Positions 11,520 through 22,705 of a stretch of 64,000 bases of DNA are shown here, piece by piece. Numbering within the stretch: position 1 is the stretch's first letter; each line of letters begins with the position of its first letter. The stretch is from the NCBI GenBank assembly GCA_030407005.1, contig JAUDYN010000009.1, positions 992,001 through 1,056,000 of the forward strand. The letters are read 5' to 3'. The notes below the pieces were generated by a model. The model had not been told where the DNA came from, searched no databases, and saw only the letters and a program-made list of their open reading frames with translations. The translations under genes and the position numbers were made by a program. This DNA is from Desarmillaria ectypa. Its lineage: Eukaryota > Basidiomycota > Agaricomycetes > Agaricales > Physalacriaceae.

Positions 11520-14500
11520 ATGCCTCTACCGTTCTACTACAACGGCTACCACGTTCCTTTTGGCCAACCACCAGTTTTTCCACCAAATTTTCACAACGGC
11601 CATACCAACTATATCAATGGATGGATGGGACCTCCTGAGTTCCGTCATTTGTATTCTAATACTCTGCCTCCGTCCGCAGTAGCTGCCCAGGACCCTAGCC
11701 TTGTCGATGCCTACTGGACTAGACGACTGGCACCTTTACCAGGATATAACTCACCTCAAGATCTTCTTGGCGGAATCCCCCGAGAAAATCATGAAACCGT
11801 TGCTGCTGTTACGATTAAAAAGCCACCTGAATCCAGAAGAAATCGGGCGAGAAGGAAACGTGAGCAAGGCGCTAAGGGTAAGGAGACGCTTGCGGAACTT
11901 GGAGCGACCTCGCCTGAACGCTCATCATCATCCGGTGTGAATTATTTATCTCTTGACAAATATGTGTGTGTTTATTTTCGAGCGGGGATGGTTGGCTTAT
12001 GGATTTTCGTAGGCGGATGTCTTTATACCTCAGTACCTTCGAGACATTCAAAAGCAGCCGCACCACTTCAACGCTCTTCCCCCGTTACCGATATTCCCTT
12101 CCCCCTCTTATTGTCTTGGAATTTGTCCCAATGATATGATTAATGCTCTCAGCAATGTATATCACCCCGATTTCCTGTCCTTTGCCCCTCCCGAGCCTAC
12201 CCTGCATTTGCCGGGTCTTACTGTTGAGAGATACCGCGAACATTGGAACACACTCCTGGCGTGGGAGCTTGACCAAGTCGCCGCTGATAAAGAACAGATA
12301 GTGCTATGGAAAATTGGCGTGCGCGTCGTCGATTGGAAACAGTCGTATTTTTCTTTAGTGGTTGCCGGCATTCGTGAAAACCACCCTCACCTCGAAGTGG
12401 GTGACTTGATCCATCTGAGGCAGGTCCTCGTTGAGGAGAAGCGAGGGAGTGGGCTGGCCTTTGAGGGTCGTGTTCTCACCCTTCGAAAGAGAGAGGGGCT
12501 CATTCGTATGTGCTTTAACCCCACACTGTGATATGCTCATCCTACGCGGTAGATTTCTTTTGTCCTGAATTGAAACGACATATGCAGATTTATATACCGC
12601 CAGTTTTTGGACGCGCCATCGAAAACGGTTTTCCCGTTTTCACTCCAGAAGACACTTTCCATCTGTTCTTCAATGTCTCTTTCATGCCTAGTGCGCGCGC
12701 TGCCATTAGGATGAATGTGGCGACTAATATCATGGCGGAAGCACTGGACTCAAATAACAAAACTCAGTCCTTTTCTCATCGATGGTTATTCCCTGAGGTT
12801 GAAGACATAGTGATGGCGCCGCCTTTGACTATCACCCGGCCGTTAGAAGAAATTTGGATTGACAATGGTCTGAATAGCGAACAGCGGGTATCTATGATAT
12901 ATTACTCCCATTACAGCTCAATTGACTGGCTAATGTCGTTATCCGATTAGCTCGCAGCCTTGTTTGTTTCTTCATATCAATCTCCAGTCCCATTTCTCAT
13001 TAGGGGACCTCCTGGCACTGGTAAAACGAGGCAAGTTTTCCCACCCATTCAATATATTAGTTATTTACGTCTTCCTTATCTTAGAACCGTAGTAGAAATA
13101 GTCCATCAAATTCTCCGTGTCCAACCCGATGCCCACGTTCTCGTTTGTGCACCCTCGAACCCCGCTACCGATACACTCGCAGAACGACTCGGCAAAGTAC
13201 TCAAACCTGCTGAGCTCTTCCGGCTTAATGATCAAAACCGAACATTTGCTGAGGTTCCTGATTCCATCCGACAATTTTGCTGTGTGTTGCTCCTACTCGT
13301 CGCGCCGTTTGACCGCTGCTAATTTTTTTTTCTTTAAAGACGTAGAAAATGACAAGTTTTCGATACCACCCCTCAAGACCCTGATGCGGTGCAAGGTTGT
13401 GGTGACTTCGTGTCTAGACGCTGGAATTTTAACCGGCGCTCGCTGCACGAACAGCATCCTGGGAATGTTGGAGCACTCTGTTGTCAATGTCATACATCCT
13501 ACTCGCACCTGTTCGATTAAGCCTCACTGGAGTCATCTCCTGATTGACGAGGTGTGTGTTTTTCTCTTACATTTCGTAGCTAGGGGTCATTTTCCTTCTT
13601 CAGGCTGCACAAGGGTCTGAGCCTGAACTGCTAGTTCCGATATCGGTCGTTCTTCCCTTCTCCGATCCAGAAGACAAGACGCCGCTAGAAGCTAGCATGA
13701 CTCCTCAGCTTGTACTATGCGGAGACCCGAATCAACGTGTGTATTTCCTTATGTTTTCGACGGACTATATTTTAACAGGTAATGTTTCATGAAGTGGGCC
13801 CAATTATATTTTCTGACCACTGCCGCTCGAACGATCTCGACATCTCACTCCTTGAACGCCTCCTTGAACGCCCTTTGTATGCCAATGAACAATCTTCGAT
13901 TTACAAGCCATTTGTCAATCTTGTAAAGGTCTGCGTTTGTCTCAGCTCCCCCTTGTGGTGTTTAATTGAGATGATACGTAGAATTACCGCAGCCATCCGG
14001 TGATCTTGATGCCCCCCTCCGCATTGTTTTACAATGACACATTGGAGCCATGTGCACGCGGAAACGGTGTCGTTGTGTGGTCCGGGCTTCCGAATGTCAA
14101 AATCCCGCTGATGTTCATTGGGAGCACAAGTCTGGAAGAGTGTATTGATGAAGTGCGTTAGTTCCGTCTGTATTCATTTACTTCTTGTTCACGATGAATC
14201 TAGCGAGAGACATGGTATAACACAGGCGAGATAGATCTTGTGGTGAGTGCCGTCAAAAGTCTATTGGCCGAAGGGGCTAGTTCGGTGCCACCTCTTGCTC
14301 CGAAGCATATAGGAGTGATGGCGCCGTGGAGAGAGCAAGTGTGGAAGTTGCGGGAGAGATTGCGGGAGGAACGATTAGGTCAGGTTGACGTTGGGAGTGT
14401 CGAAGTGCGGGACAATACTGTATCACTAGGACAGGTACTAATGTCCTGACGTAGGATTACCAGGGAAGGGAGATGAGGGTAATCATCATCTCTTGTGTCC

Positions 14501-15138
14501 GTGCGAGGACGAGATTCATCGGGGAGGATAGTGAGAAGGGACTGGGGCTTATCCATGAGAGGAAGAGGTGAGTAGAGCTGTCAATATCCCGTGCAATTTG
14601 ATCGAAACAGGGGACCAGGATGAATGTCAGTATCACGCGAGCAAAGGAGTTGTTGATCGTCATCGGCAACGCAGAGCTCATGGGGCGAGATCCTTACTGG
14701 ATACATTTCTTGCAGTTTGCCCTAAGGAACAAGTTGTACGTTGAGTTTTCGTTGGGCTAAATCTTGTACTAATCATTATTTAACGTAGGTATGTTGGTCC
14801 AGACCTAAACATTGAAATAGATGGAAATTACATATCCAGACTGGAGTGAGACTTCTCCTTTTACGTCGTGCGCTTTATATTTACGATGCATAGATCTCAG
14901 ATGATGACCGAGGGGTTGAACGAGGAAGAACAGGGCATTTTAACTGCTGGAGGCTTAGCGCGAGAACTTCTGCGGGAGGTACCAGCTTGAAACAAACAAT
15001 TGAAGTGTTGATTCATATGTGTAGGGATCGGATATCTATTCTAAAGATCACCAATGGAAATTACTACTTCTTCAGATGGACGACAACGTTGTCCTTTTGC
15101 TAAACATGACGACGCACGATCTTCCACATTTGTTTTAA
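11520..15138 (+). CDS. SF1 RNA helicase, MOV10/SDE3 (UPF1-like) group
   Basis: Fifteen exons join without breaking frame into 952 residues. Exon borders: 11520-11936, 12013-12505, 12553-12887, 12951-13030, 13085-13281, 13340-13551, 13604-13736, 13795-13928, 13982-14152, 14204-14404, 14455-14567, 14619-14735, 14789-14845, 14894-14978 and 15025-15138. Helicase motifs appear in order: I GPPGTGKT (~434), II DEAAQ (~577), III LCGDPNQLGP (~617), then KNYRSHP, V VEDYQGRE and VI NVSITRAKELLIVIGN. The N-terminal ~400 residues resemble the beta-barrel region of SDE3/Armitage/MOV10 helicases, which act in RNA silencing and transposon control. The assignment to that subgroup rather than another UPF1-like clade is inferred from overall layout. 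Intron 4 has a GC donor. Confidence 0.85.
13031..13084 (+). other. GC-AG intron in the helicase gene
   Basis: Right after Walker A (GKT plus the first two bases of Arg) the sequence reads GCAAGT. Only a GC donor here, joined to the TTAG acceptor ending at 13084, restores RTVVEIVHQIL in frame; using the later GT breaks it. Length is 54 nt. Confidence 0.8.
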
Positions 15139-15664
15139 GAACAAGTGGCCTTCAAAAATAGAATAGGAAACCTAGGAAACAAGGCCATTCTCCTTATAGG
15201 CTGTCAGCCATGCTGCCCTACAATCACGGCTATAATATCCCGGCAGAAAGGCCCGATCTGTAACCTCCACCCCGTCGGCTTCTTTTGCCAAGATTGTCCG
15301 AATCTAATGGATCAGAAATCGCAGGCTCTTTCTGGAATAACTACGCACTAATGACTTCGCTTCCTTCGAGCTTTCTACTAGAGATTCTGTGCGCTGGTGG
15401 TTCCACCAGCTTGAATAACGGCGTTTCTCTACAGATGAAGAGAATCTGCGCAAGGAGGAGTTACTACCATGCGCGTGTTTCGGGGAACGTTAATAACCCA
15501 ATTTGCAATCGGTTCAACAATACGTCCCTGGCCTGGATTATTTATAAACAAAAATTTACCGTGGGCTCTTACATTTCTCTTTCTCTTCCCCCCAGGAAGC
15601 AGAGAATTTCTCGAGCACGTCGGCCCACCACATTCTTTAGCGAACACATTCTTTAACAATCGCA
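15139..15664. other. Intergenic, promoter of the secreted-protein gene
   Basis: No coherent gene. A TATA-like ATTATTTATAAAC lies at about 15537-15549, roughly 120 bases upstream of the ATG at 15665, and is followed by a CT-rich stretch (15571-15597). This is a common arrangement for strongly expressed fungal genes. Confidence 0.35.
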
Positions 15665-16196
15665 ATGCGCTTCTCTGTCGTCTCCTTTGTGGCTGTTTGC
15701 GCCATGATCGCTGGCCCCACTCTCGCTCATCCGTCCAGTACCCCCTACAGTGGTTACATGTGCCCAGAACATGACCAACAGGGCCATGGCCAAGTGTCGG
15801 GCAAGTGCGACTCCCCTCCCTTCGGTAACGACCACTTCGGATGCACGTATGTCACAAAGATACCTTGCTAAGACTTATCTAACGTGCTCGTAGGTTCTAC
15901 AACGGCAGAGGTACTGGAAGTAACACTTGCACATACCACAAGGTATGCTCAGATTATCAAGCATCCTTTTATTTTCGCTCAACACCCGAAGACCACTGGA
16001 AAATGCACGACATCCGATAGCTACTGTCCCTCGACGGCGTTGCACTCCAGCGCCAAGAAAAAGCGCTCGCCCGTGGCGGCTCCTGCTACTCCTGGTGGTA
16101 TCTCGTACAACAAGCGCTCCTACAAGAACGTAAGCCATTTATTATCTACGCTATCTTCCTCATCAACTCAACCCTTTCCAGCGTGCTGCCAACTAG
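15665..16196 (+). CDS. Small secreted cysteine-rich protein
   Basis: Four exons (15665-15846, 15894-15942, 15992-16129, 16182-16196) give 127 residues. The N-terminus is a textbook signal peptide: basic MR, a hydrophobic core VVSFVAVCAMIAG, and likely cleavage after TLA. The mature part has six cysteines (GYMCPEH, SGKCDSP, FGCTF, NTCTY, GKCTT, SYCPS), enough for three disulphides. A basic tail follows with KKKR and NKR, possible Kex2 sites. I know no family with this spacing. The last exon is only 15 nt (RAAN, stop). The product could be an effector-like or structural secreted protein; function is unknown. Confidence 0.75.
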
Positions 16197-16617
16197 GCAA
16201 TCTTCTTTCTTAATACTCAGGGCCGTCGTGAAAATTTCCTTCGACCCTCGGACTATATATCTAGTTTCTGCTTATATTGGCGAATAGACAATCTCGTTAG
16301 CGTTCTACCTGGTACTTTTTAGGTCCTTGTTTTCTGATGGTGTTTAATGGTGACATGGGCCAGCTGGCATCAGTCGACAGCAAGTAGATAGCGCTATGAC
16401 TCTTCTGATTAATATACCCTTTGGGTCAGCATGTCAATGGATTGGACCTGTATCATGATTAATCACAAGCTATCTCGACCAAACCCGCAGCACGCGGCGG
16501 CCGCAGATATAAAGGGTCAATTAAAGATACCCCTACCTGTGTTTCCGTTCGTCGCTGCTCTCACATCAAGTGCACAGTCAAACAATACAGTTCATAATTG
16601 GATGGAGCGCCAGAACG
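16197..16617. other. Intergenic, convergent 3' ends
   Basis: This lies between the secreted-protein gene (plus) and the monooxygenase-like gene (minus). No coding signal or repeat is visible. Confidence 0.45.
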
Positions 16618-17347
16618 CTATTGAGATTTACGTATCATGCGTTCATATGCTCGCCAATGAATGTCCTCCCTAGATTTGCACCATAATCTTTGTTGCAACG
16701 ACACCAACTTCTGTAACAGCGGCAGGTTCAGCCAGCAACTCGTCAGTTGAAGCCCGTACCGCCTCTGCAGCGTTCTTCCTTCTTCGTCTGTGAAGAAGTC
16801 GAGAATTCCGAAGAGCCCTGGGATGTCAGGATACTCCAAACCGAACCAAATCAGGGTCCCCTCTCCCTCTTTGATGAACGAAAAAATAGTAGACTAAGCA
16901 AATATCCATAAATTACCGTTTGGATCTGATGGGAAAACTTACAAAGACAAGTTCGCGCACTGCGCCGGCCTTTCCGGGTTTGGCCTTGAAGAATATGACC
17001 AACCCTACTGGCACACCAGCAGTCTTCTCGGTGTTTGGAATGGTCACCTTAGTATGGGTCTTCATAGTTCTGACGCTCTGCATCACAAGCGACGACTGGA
17101 GAAGTTCGTTCACGTCGCGACTCCCGTCAGCAGCAGTATCAAAGGTAAATGCCAATGGCGAATCGTTGTGCTTCAGAGCCGTCCAGATCTCTTGGACATG
17201 CCGATAGGTTGCCAGGAATGTATCGACGACCTTGTCAACTTGGTCGGGTTTAGCTGCTACAAGCTGGATGAGGACAGCTAGTCTCCACCTTAATTTTTGG
17301 ACAACTTCTTTACTTGAAGGCAACTTGAAAGACTCAAGGTCCGCCAT
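16618..17347 (-). CDS. ABM (antibiotic biosynthesis monooxygenase)-like dimeric alpha/beta-barrel protein
   Basis: ATG at 17347; exon 1 is 17347-16943, intron 16942-16867, exon 2 from 16866. The C-terminal half shows the ABM pattern: VIFFKAKPGKAGAVRELV, then GTLIWFGLEYPDIPGLFGIL and DFFTDEEGR. ABM proteins are cofactor-free monooxygenases or related small-molecule-binding barrels. The first ~90 residues are extra and unassigned. Directly after DEEGR the annotated frame becomes atypical and runs to a stop at 16618. The adjacent frame instead reads DELLAEPAAVTEVGVVATK and stops at 16670, exactly how ABM domains end. A one-base indel near 16771-16782 is therefore likely, as a real mutation or an assembly error. 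The gene starts 51 bp from a divergent plus-strand ATG at 17398. Confidence 0.6.
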
Positions 17348-17397
17348 TCAATCAGTGATTTGCTCTGATTTCAAGCACCCTTAAGATCCCTCGTTTA

Positions 17398-17847
17398 TGC
17401 AGCTTTCTCCCAAAGCACCAAAGTTTTCCAGTGTTCGACACGTCGATCAATTCGTTGATCCGATGTGAGTGATCCGACAGACGTTCCCTTCATTTGTAAT
17501 TGTTCTGAGGCTTTTTGCCAGTTGTCCACTTATCGCTCTAACAGTGTCTGCCACCTTTGCGCCCATCCGAGTTTCTCGAATTTTCGGTCATATCATCCTA
17601 CTCTGGCTCGAGGTGGGTTTGCTGTTCAAACCAGAAGCTGGTGATCCCTGGACCCACATCTGTTGGGGGGTTGTCGTATGCCGAGACCAGCGTGCTCTCA
17701 AAGGTAGAACTGTCAACAGACGGTATGCCCAGTCAGCAGACGAGATGGAAATGCCAACCTTCTCTCCGAGCTATTTTGGACTCTATTGATATCTCTCCTG
17801 AAACCCATCAGGCTTCCAGCTTTTCCGATATCAGAGGAGATTTATGA
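17398..17847 (+). CDS. Possible small gene divergent from the ABM-like gene
   Basis: An ATG at 17398 begins MQLSPKAPKFSSVRHVDQF and runs to a good donor (GTGAGT) at about 17465. Downstream, a frame open until a stop at 17845-17847 has a coherent Ser/Thr-rich composition ending SSFSDIRGDL. I could not fix the acceptor, and no domain is recognisable. It may be an authentic short protein, or the 5' UTR of something else. Confidence 0.3.
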
Positions 17848-18078
17848 GTAGACAGGTGTATCTTCTCTTCCTTTTTTTCTGATATGTTGTATTTTAGTCT
17901 GACGTGAGACCAGTCTAGAGTCAATGAAATGATATACGTATCCTCATCTATAACACGAAAGCAAGGAACTGGACATGGTGACAGCGTGGTACTCGTTAAA
18001 ATAAAGGAAACAATCGTGAAGCTATAAGGATACTATTGATACATTGAGGTGTAAGATGCCTATCATATATTCTCCACT

Positions 18079-19879
18079 TTAGCCCGTCCTGGGATTTGGA
18101 CTCACCGCTTCTACATCTCGGCTATCCGTATCTCTCGCTTCACGATGGCTCGGCTCAGACAGAGGTATGTCCTCAGCGAGTCCTCCCGTTGTGAACTGGA
18201 AAGCAGCATCGGTGTATAACGAACAACCGGAGGTATCAATATCTTTTGGATATTTTGATCCTGCCAAATGCTACAGAGAAAAGTTTAAATTTTAGAACGG
18301 CCTTAAATATATAATTGACCCACAAGGACAATACGACAGGACAATATGCTGTGTATGATGGCCTGGAGTCTATGGAAGACCATATATGTTGATGGGCCAA
18401 TTTTGCACAGAATGCATAACTTACTGCGACCCTCCCACTCGTACCTGCGAGGACTTGAAAAACAACTATGAGCGCCAGGGAACCTGAAGGATTGAAAAAC
18501 ATACTGTGGACTGCACGGCCAACGCTATGTTCAAGAACCCTAGCACTGCCCAGGAAGTTAGAGATGTAGAATTGGAATCAATTTGAAACGACTTACTCAA
18601 GGTCCATGAAAAGTAGAACACGCCTAAGCGTAATGTTCAATGTAGTGATATCTATAGGGAGCAGGCTATCCACTTACCGTCTCTCCAAAGCGTGTCCAAT
18701 AGTGGTGCTCGAACGATTTCTGGTATCCTCCGCCGCCACCGGGTTATACGGATCAGGGATAACGAAAGTGTCACTTCGCGAGAGTCAGAACATAGATGAA
18801 CGCTCAAAAATAAGCTTTGACGTACCACCCTCGTACACAATGGTTAACACATACGGAACCACGTAGGCGTCCCTTACACTACTTATTAGGACTCTGCATT
18901 CGGGGTAAGCTGCATAAGTTGGATCGACTATATATGACGACAAGTCAGAAGTAAAAACTTGTATAGGTGATATGGAACGCGCCTTCGGAACTTGATACGT
19001 CCTTTGCGATGACTACTGCCGCCGGGACCACCGCGGCCTTGGCCAAGAGAATAAGTCTCGGATTTTCTCGGAAGAGGCGTGGTCGACCCACCACAGAGAA
19101 TACAGCCAAGATGATCAAAATCCGTGAACTCTTTTCCCATATGGCCCAAGTGCGTACAGCGAGGATGACTAGTTGTTTGCTTCGTTGAGAAGACTACAAT
19201 GAAGAATATTCAAACTTACATTCTGAAGAAACGATAGAAGTCAGACGAAGAACTGATACAGATCTTATCAGTTCGGAACGGAGTAACATTGATCGAAGCC
19301 TTTATTACCTATAGCAATTTGAGATAGTAGAACTGTTTCATTTCCTTCTTGTATGGTGTAGGACTATATACGGATCAACGTCACGTGCTGATGAACGTGA
19401 TAGACCGTACTCACGGGTAGCAGTATCAAGATTGTCGTCGCTAGAACCGGATATCGGGACAATAGAAATGACACAGAGGTCAGAGTGATGCGCCGGGGCT
19501 TCCAAATAAACCATAACTAGCGTAGCAGATGGTAAGAACTGGGAGAAGGGTGCCAAAGTGATAAGAGTCTGTACCTCGTCGTCAAAAGTCAGGCAAAAGT
19601 CGAATAGCTGTGGTGTTCATAGCATTAGAACGAAGTGTGGTATAGGAAGGACTTCGGGTACGGACAAAAAGCGCAGCGCATGCAACTAGACGTGTCCCGA
19701 CAGTTCAGCTCACCGTCCACGTGATAATTGAACGAGGATACCCACAAAGCATGCACTGAAAGAAAGACTTTAGCATCAGTGACGCAAGATACACGTCTGG
19801 AAACACTTACATTTCCCATCCGACCATACCTGATGCAATCGTAAAGGCGCTCGAGCTCGTCGTGCGTGAGTGCCCCCAT
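18079..19879 (-). CDS. DUF6533 seven-helix integral membrane protein
   Basis: The start at 19879 opens MGALTHDELERLYDCIRYGR. Later exons then give LFDFCLTFDDE joined to LWFIWKPRRITL, the signature core of DUF6533. Further exons read LVILAVRTWAIWEKSSRILI, a Cys-containing loop (YPECRVLISSVRDAYVVPYV), VTLSLSLIRITRW, the cytoplasmic LLDTLWRDG motif, GVFYFSWTL and a final hydrophobic block. The tail is soluble and acidic/Ser-rich and ends at 18079. About ten exons with ~50-nt introns fit. These mushroom-expanded proteins are predicted plasma-membrane seven-helix receptors-like proteins of unknown role. Exact borders of the last small exons (18600-18260) are uncertain. Confidence 0.75.
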
Positions 19880-20783
19880 TGATGAGAGAAAGCGGAGGAG
19901 AAGGGTACTACTCAACTTAAAGATACCTGACCCTTATGCACGCTCCCGAAAATATCATTTCCAGCTAGGAACCGCGATGCAGTGATCATCGAACAAAGAT
20001 GGACGCACCGAGCCCTAAGCCGATCCTCAATATAGTCAATCATACGCGTGTCCTGTTTCGATGGGGTTGAATGATCATCATGTTTCGCGTCTCAGTAGAG
20101 GAATGGTGTGTGCCGAAGTGCCGTAGGCACGGCGACCATTCTTTTTTATGAAATGCACACCCTTCAGACGAAAGCATCGTTCCCTCAGAAATTTCACTGC
20201 AGCTCGCAGTATGTGCGAAAATCCAGCCTCTCCTTTCCTGCGGAATTTGGCACCGAGGAGGACCAGCGGCGAGTCTACTAGTAGGTACTCGGTGCTGGTC
20301 ATGCGGTGGAAAATCACAACTCTGCGCAAGGGATTAGCAAGAATATGGTGCTCAGGAACCAATAATCAAAGTTAACGAAAAGTCAGGCAAAAGCAAGGGA
20401 AGCTCAACTATGATAGTAGCGAGTCGAATCTTGAGGCTGGTATGTTTTGTAACACCTGGTAACTATAGCAAGTGAATTATATCCAGAAGAACTATGACTT
20501 GATGAAGCCTGATGATTATATTGCCGCCTCTGATACAAATTGTGGATTTTTCAGCAGATGATAAGGTTTATTGAATCCATGGGCCCTGAAATTGGACTTG
20601 GCTTTTGAGGGCTCGTATACTCGGAGGTTAACCTGGGAAAGTAGACCTAGGCAGAGGGAGACTAAAGCATAACGTACATTTTATTCAAAAAAAAAAAAAA
20701 TGATACAAAGATACTAACAAGTCAATAAAAATTCTGATATACAACTATTTCTTCATCTGTATGGTATCATGAGCAACTACAGG
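19880..20783. other. Spacer with no supported gene
   Basis: Both neighbours are on the minus strand. A 94-residue basic open frame lies at 20362-20078 (minus) and another overlaps it on plus, but neither has a motif and they shadow each other. An A14 run lies at 20687-20700. Confidence 0.4.
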
Positions 20784-22007
20784 CTAAGAACGAACATTGG
20801 GATAAAATACCTTCTTCGGCGGGGAATGACAGGGCGGGCCGTCTAGGATTACAATTTCGTCATCACTCTCGTCCTTTGTCGCATGTGTGCTCGATAGCCG
20901 AAGCTTCGAGTTTGCCCTTTCGGAGCGAGGTTTCTCAACTTTCAAGACGAGCTTCCCCGTTTTTACTTTGCTCCCTGACGACTCGGGTGGATCTTTCCTT
21001 TTCGTTCCCTGCTTAGCGAACATGACCTCTATGCCGTCTTTCCTCTTGTTGATTGGTTCTATGAACATCGAAGATTCTGTGCCAACCTTGCTAACCTCCT
21101 TTGGTACTTGGTAACTAAAACAAGAAGCGTAAGTTGTGACAACACGTGCTAAAACAAAAGCATACCATTCCAAGGGCGAAGATTCCTGATTGTATGGTCC
21201 CAGAAGACTTGCAACCTCATCATTCCACTGTCGGGACGACGTATCGAGCCACCGATCCAGCGCCTCCATGGATGACAATATCACAGGCTGGCGGGAGTGC
21301 AGCCACTCGAATTCAGGGGCGGCTGCAGTAGTTACAATTGTGAATGTCCACAGAGGAGTGTCTGAACCTGTTTTCTAATAGTTGGCGACGACAAAATCGC
21401 TTGACAGATGTACTTACCCTCTAGGACGACGGAATCATAGAGCCCAGCCATGAGCATCAGCTGTTTTCCGCCCTTGTGGCGCGTAAAGTGCGGCAGCTTT
21501 TCTTTTCCTTTGGTGAGCCATTCGTAGTAACTAGACCAGACGTTTTAGCACGAGCTCCAGAGATTAATTTTGAACCTACCCCTCGCAAACAACCGCACAT
21601 CTCTTCCTTCCCTTCAGGCTCTGCCACATACCGCCCCCATCAACGAGATTCTCAGCGCGTGCATTGATCGTATTCAACTTAGTATCTTCGAATTTCGACC
21701 AGTGAGGAACTAGGCCCCACTTCATTGTCTGTAAGACAAGCGTGTCTTGAGAGCTTAGCTTGCTGGTACTTGACTGCGAATCGGAATCAGACAGTATATT
21801 TGATCCCTGGGACCGGTGCAGAACAGGCGCCTGCGTTCGAGGCGCGATGTTGTATCGCGGAACGAAATTATCTTCGTCAATCCATTCAGCAGCGGCGGTC
21901 TGGACTTGAATTTCGGCGCGCTTTTAAGTCAATTAATACTATTCAGTTTTTGAAAATTACCGTATGGCACTACTCACGGAGAGATGTAATGCAAATCTAC
22001 CACACAT
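20784..22007 (-). CDS. SRAP-domain protein (HMCES/YedK family)
   Basis: SRAP proteins covalently cap abasic sites in single-stranded DNA through Cys2 and so shield replication forks. The start MCGRFAL at 22007 supplies Cys2 after Met removal. Next come PRYNIAPRTQAP (active-site Asn), MKWGLVPHW, NARAENL (Glu), CAVVCEG, YYEWLTKGKEKLPHF, WTFTIVTTAAAPEFEWLHSRQPVIL (conserved His region, given here in short overlapping parts: TIVTTAAAPEF, EWLHSRQPVIL) and CYQVPKEVSKVGTES. All hallmarks of the family are present. Introns are about 50-60 nt. The C-terminal extension (~80 residues) is basic and ends with an acidic-hydrophobic DDEIVILDG, which looks like a SUMO-interaction motif. The gene is complete. 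Confidence 0.88.
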
Positions 22008-22705
22008 TTCGTGGAGTCAAAAGGCAGCATGAATCCGAAACGGATATCGTCACGCGTTGCGATTATGGTGACGTAAGTACACGTGATTATGCTCATGAGG
22101 GCCGGCCTCAACTGAACTTCAGTCTCGCCAGCTACTTTGATTCAAACCAGTGTTGGTAACCGTGGTAACTTTACTTACACGTATCATCCTTGTCCATTTC
22201 CTGTTTCCGGAAGGGGCGTTACAGGTACGTCTAGAATGAAGAGCATGTGCTCGATTTCAATAGCGGGGACGGACGATTATTATCCTCAGAAGACTAAGTC
22301 GGTCTGACCAATGCCAGTTACCTCACAAACCTTGACAAATCCCAGGAGCCCCACTCATATTCCGAGCTGTGTACAGCTGCAATCGACTGGGAGAAAATCT
22401 GCCGAGCAGGCTATCCCGAGTAATTTTCTACCATGCGTAAGAGAACTCAACGTACTCAACTCTCATGTTAGTAACGCACTTCCTACGCGCGACGCAACGA
22501 GGCGAATCCAGAACATTTCGACGACGGCCTACCGCAACTAGGTAGCCACCTAGCTGAGAAGAAGATCAGAATACCACGGTCACTTCGCCGCTTTAAACAC
22601 AAGGTAAACGAGTAAGAAAACAGTATAATATATATACATCCATCTACACTTTAGCAGTTTAGTACAATTTCAAGCATTCTTCTTCCTTATTCTAACCCAT
22701 CTGAC
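22008..22705. other. Spacer between SRAP and malate dehydrogenase genes
   Basis: This includes the SRAP promoter side and the malate dehydrogenase 3' UTR (AT-rich TATAATATATATAC near 22623). The plus-strand frame 22311-22541 has no motif and I leave it uncalled. Confidence 0.4.

Noticed and set aside
20687..20700. A14 tract as a poly(A) or retroposon tail
   Set aside because: Neighbouring genes are on minus, so it cannot be their poly(A); no target duplication or retroelement body adjoins it.
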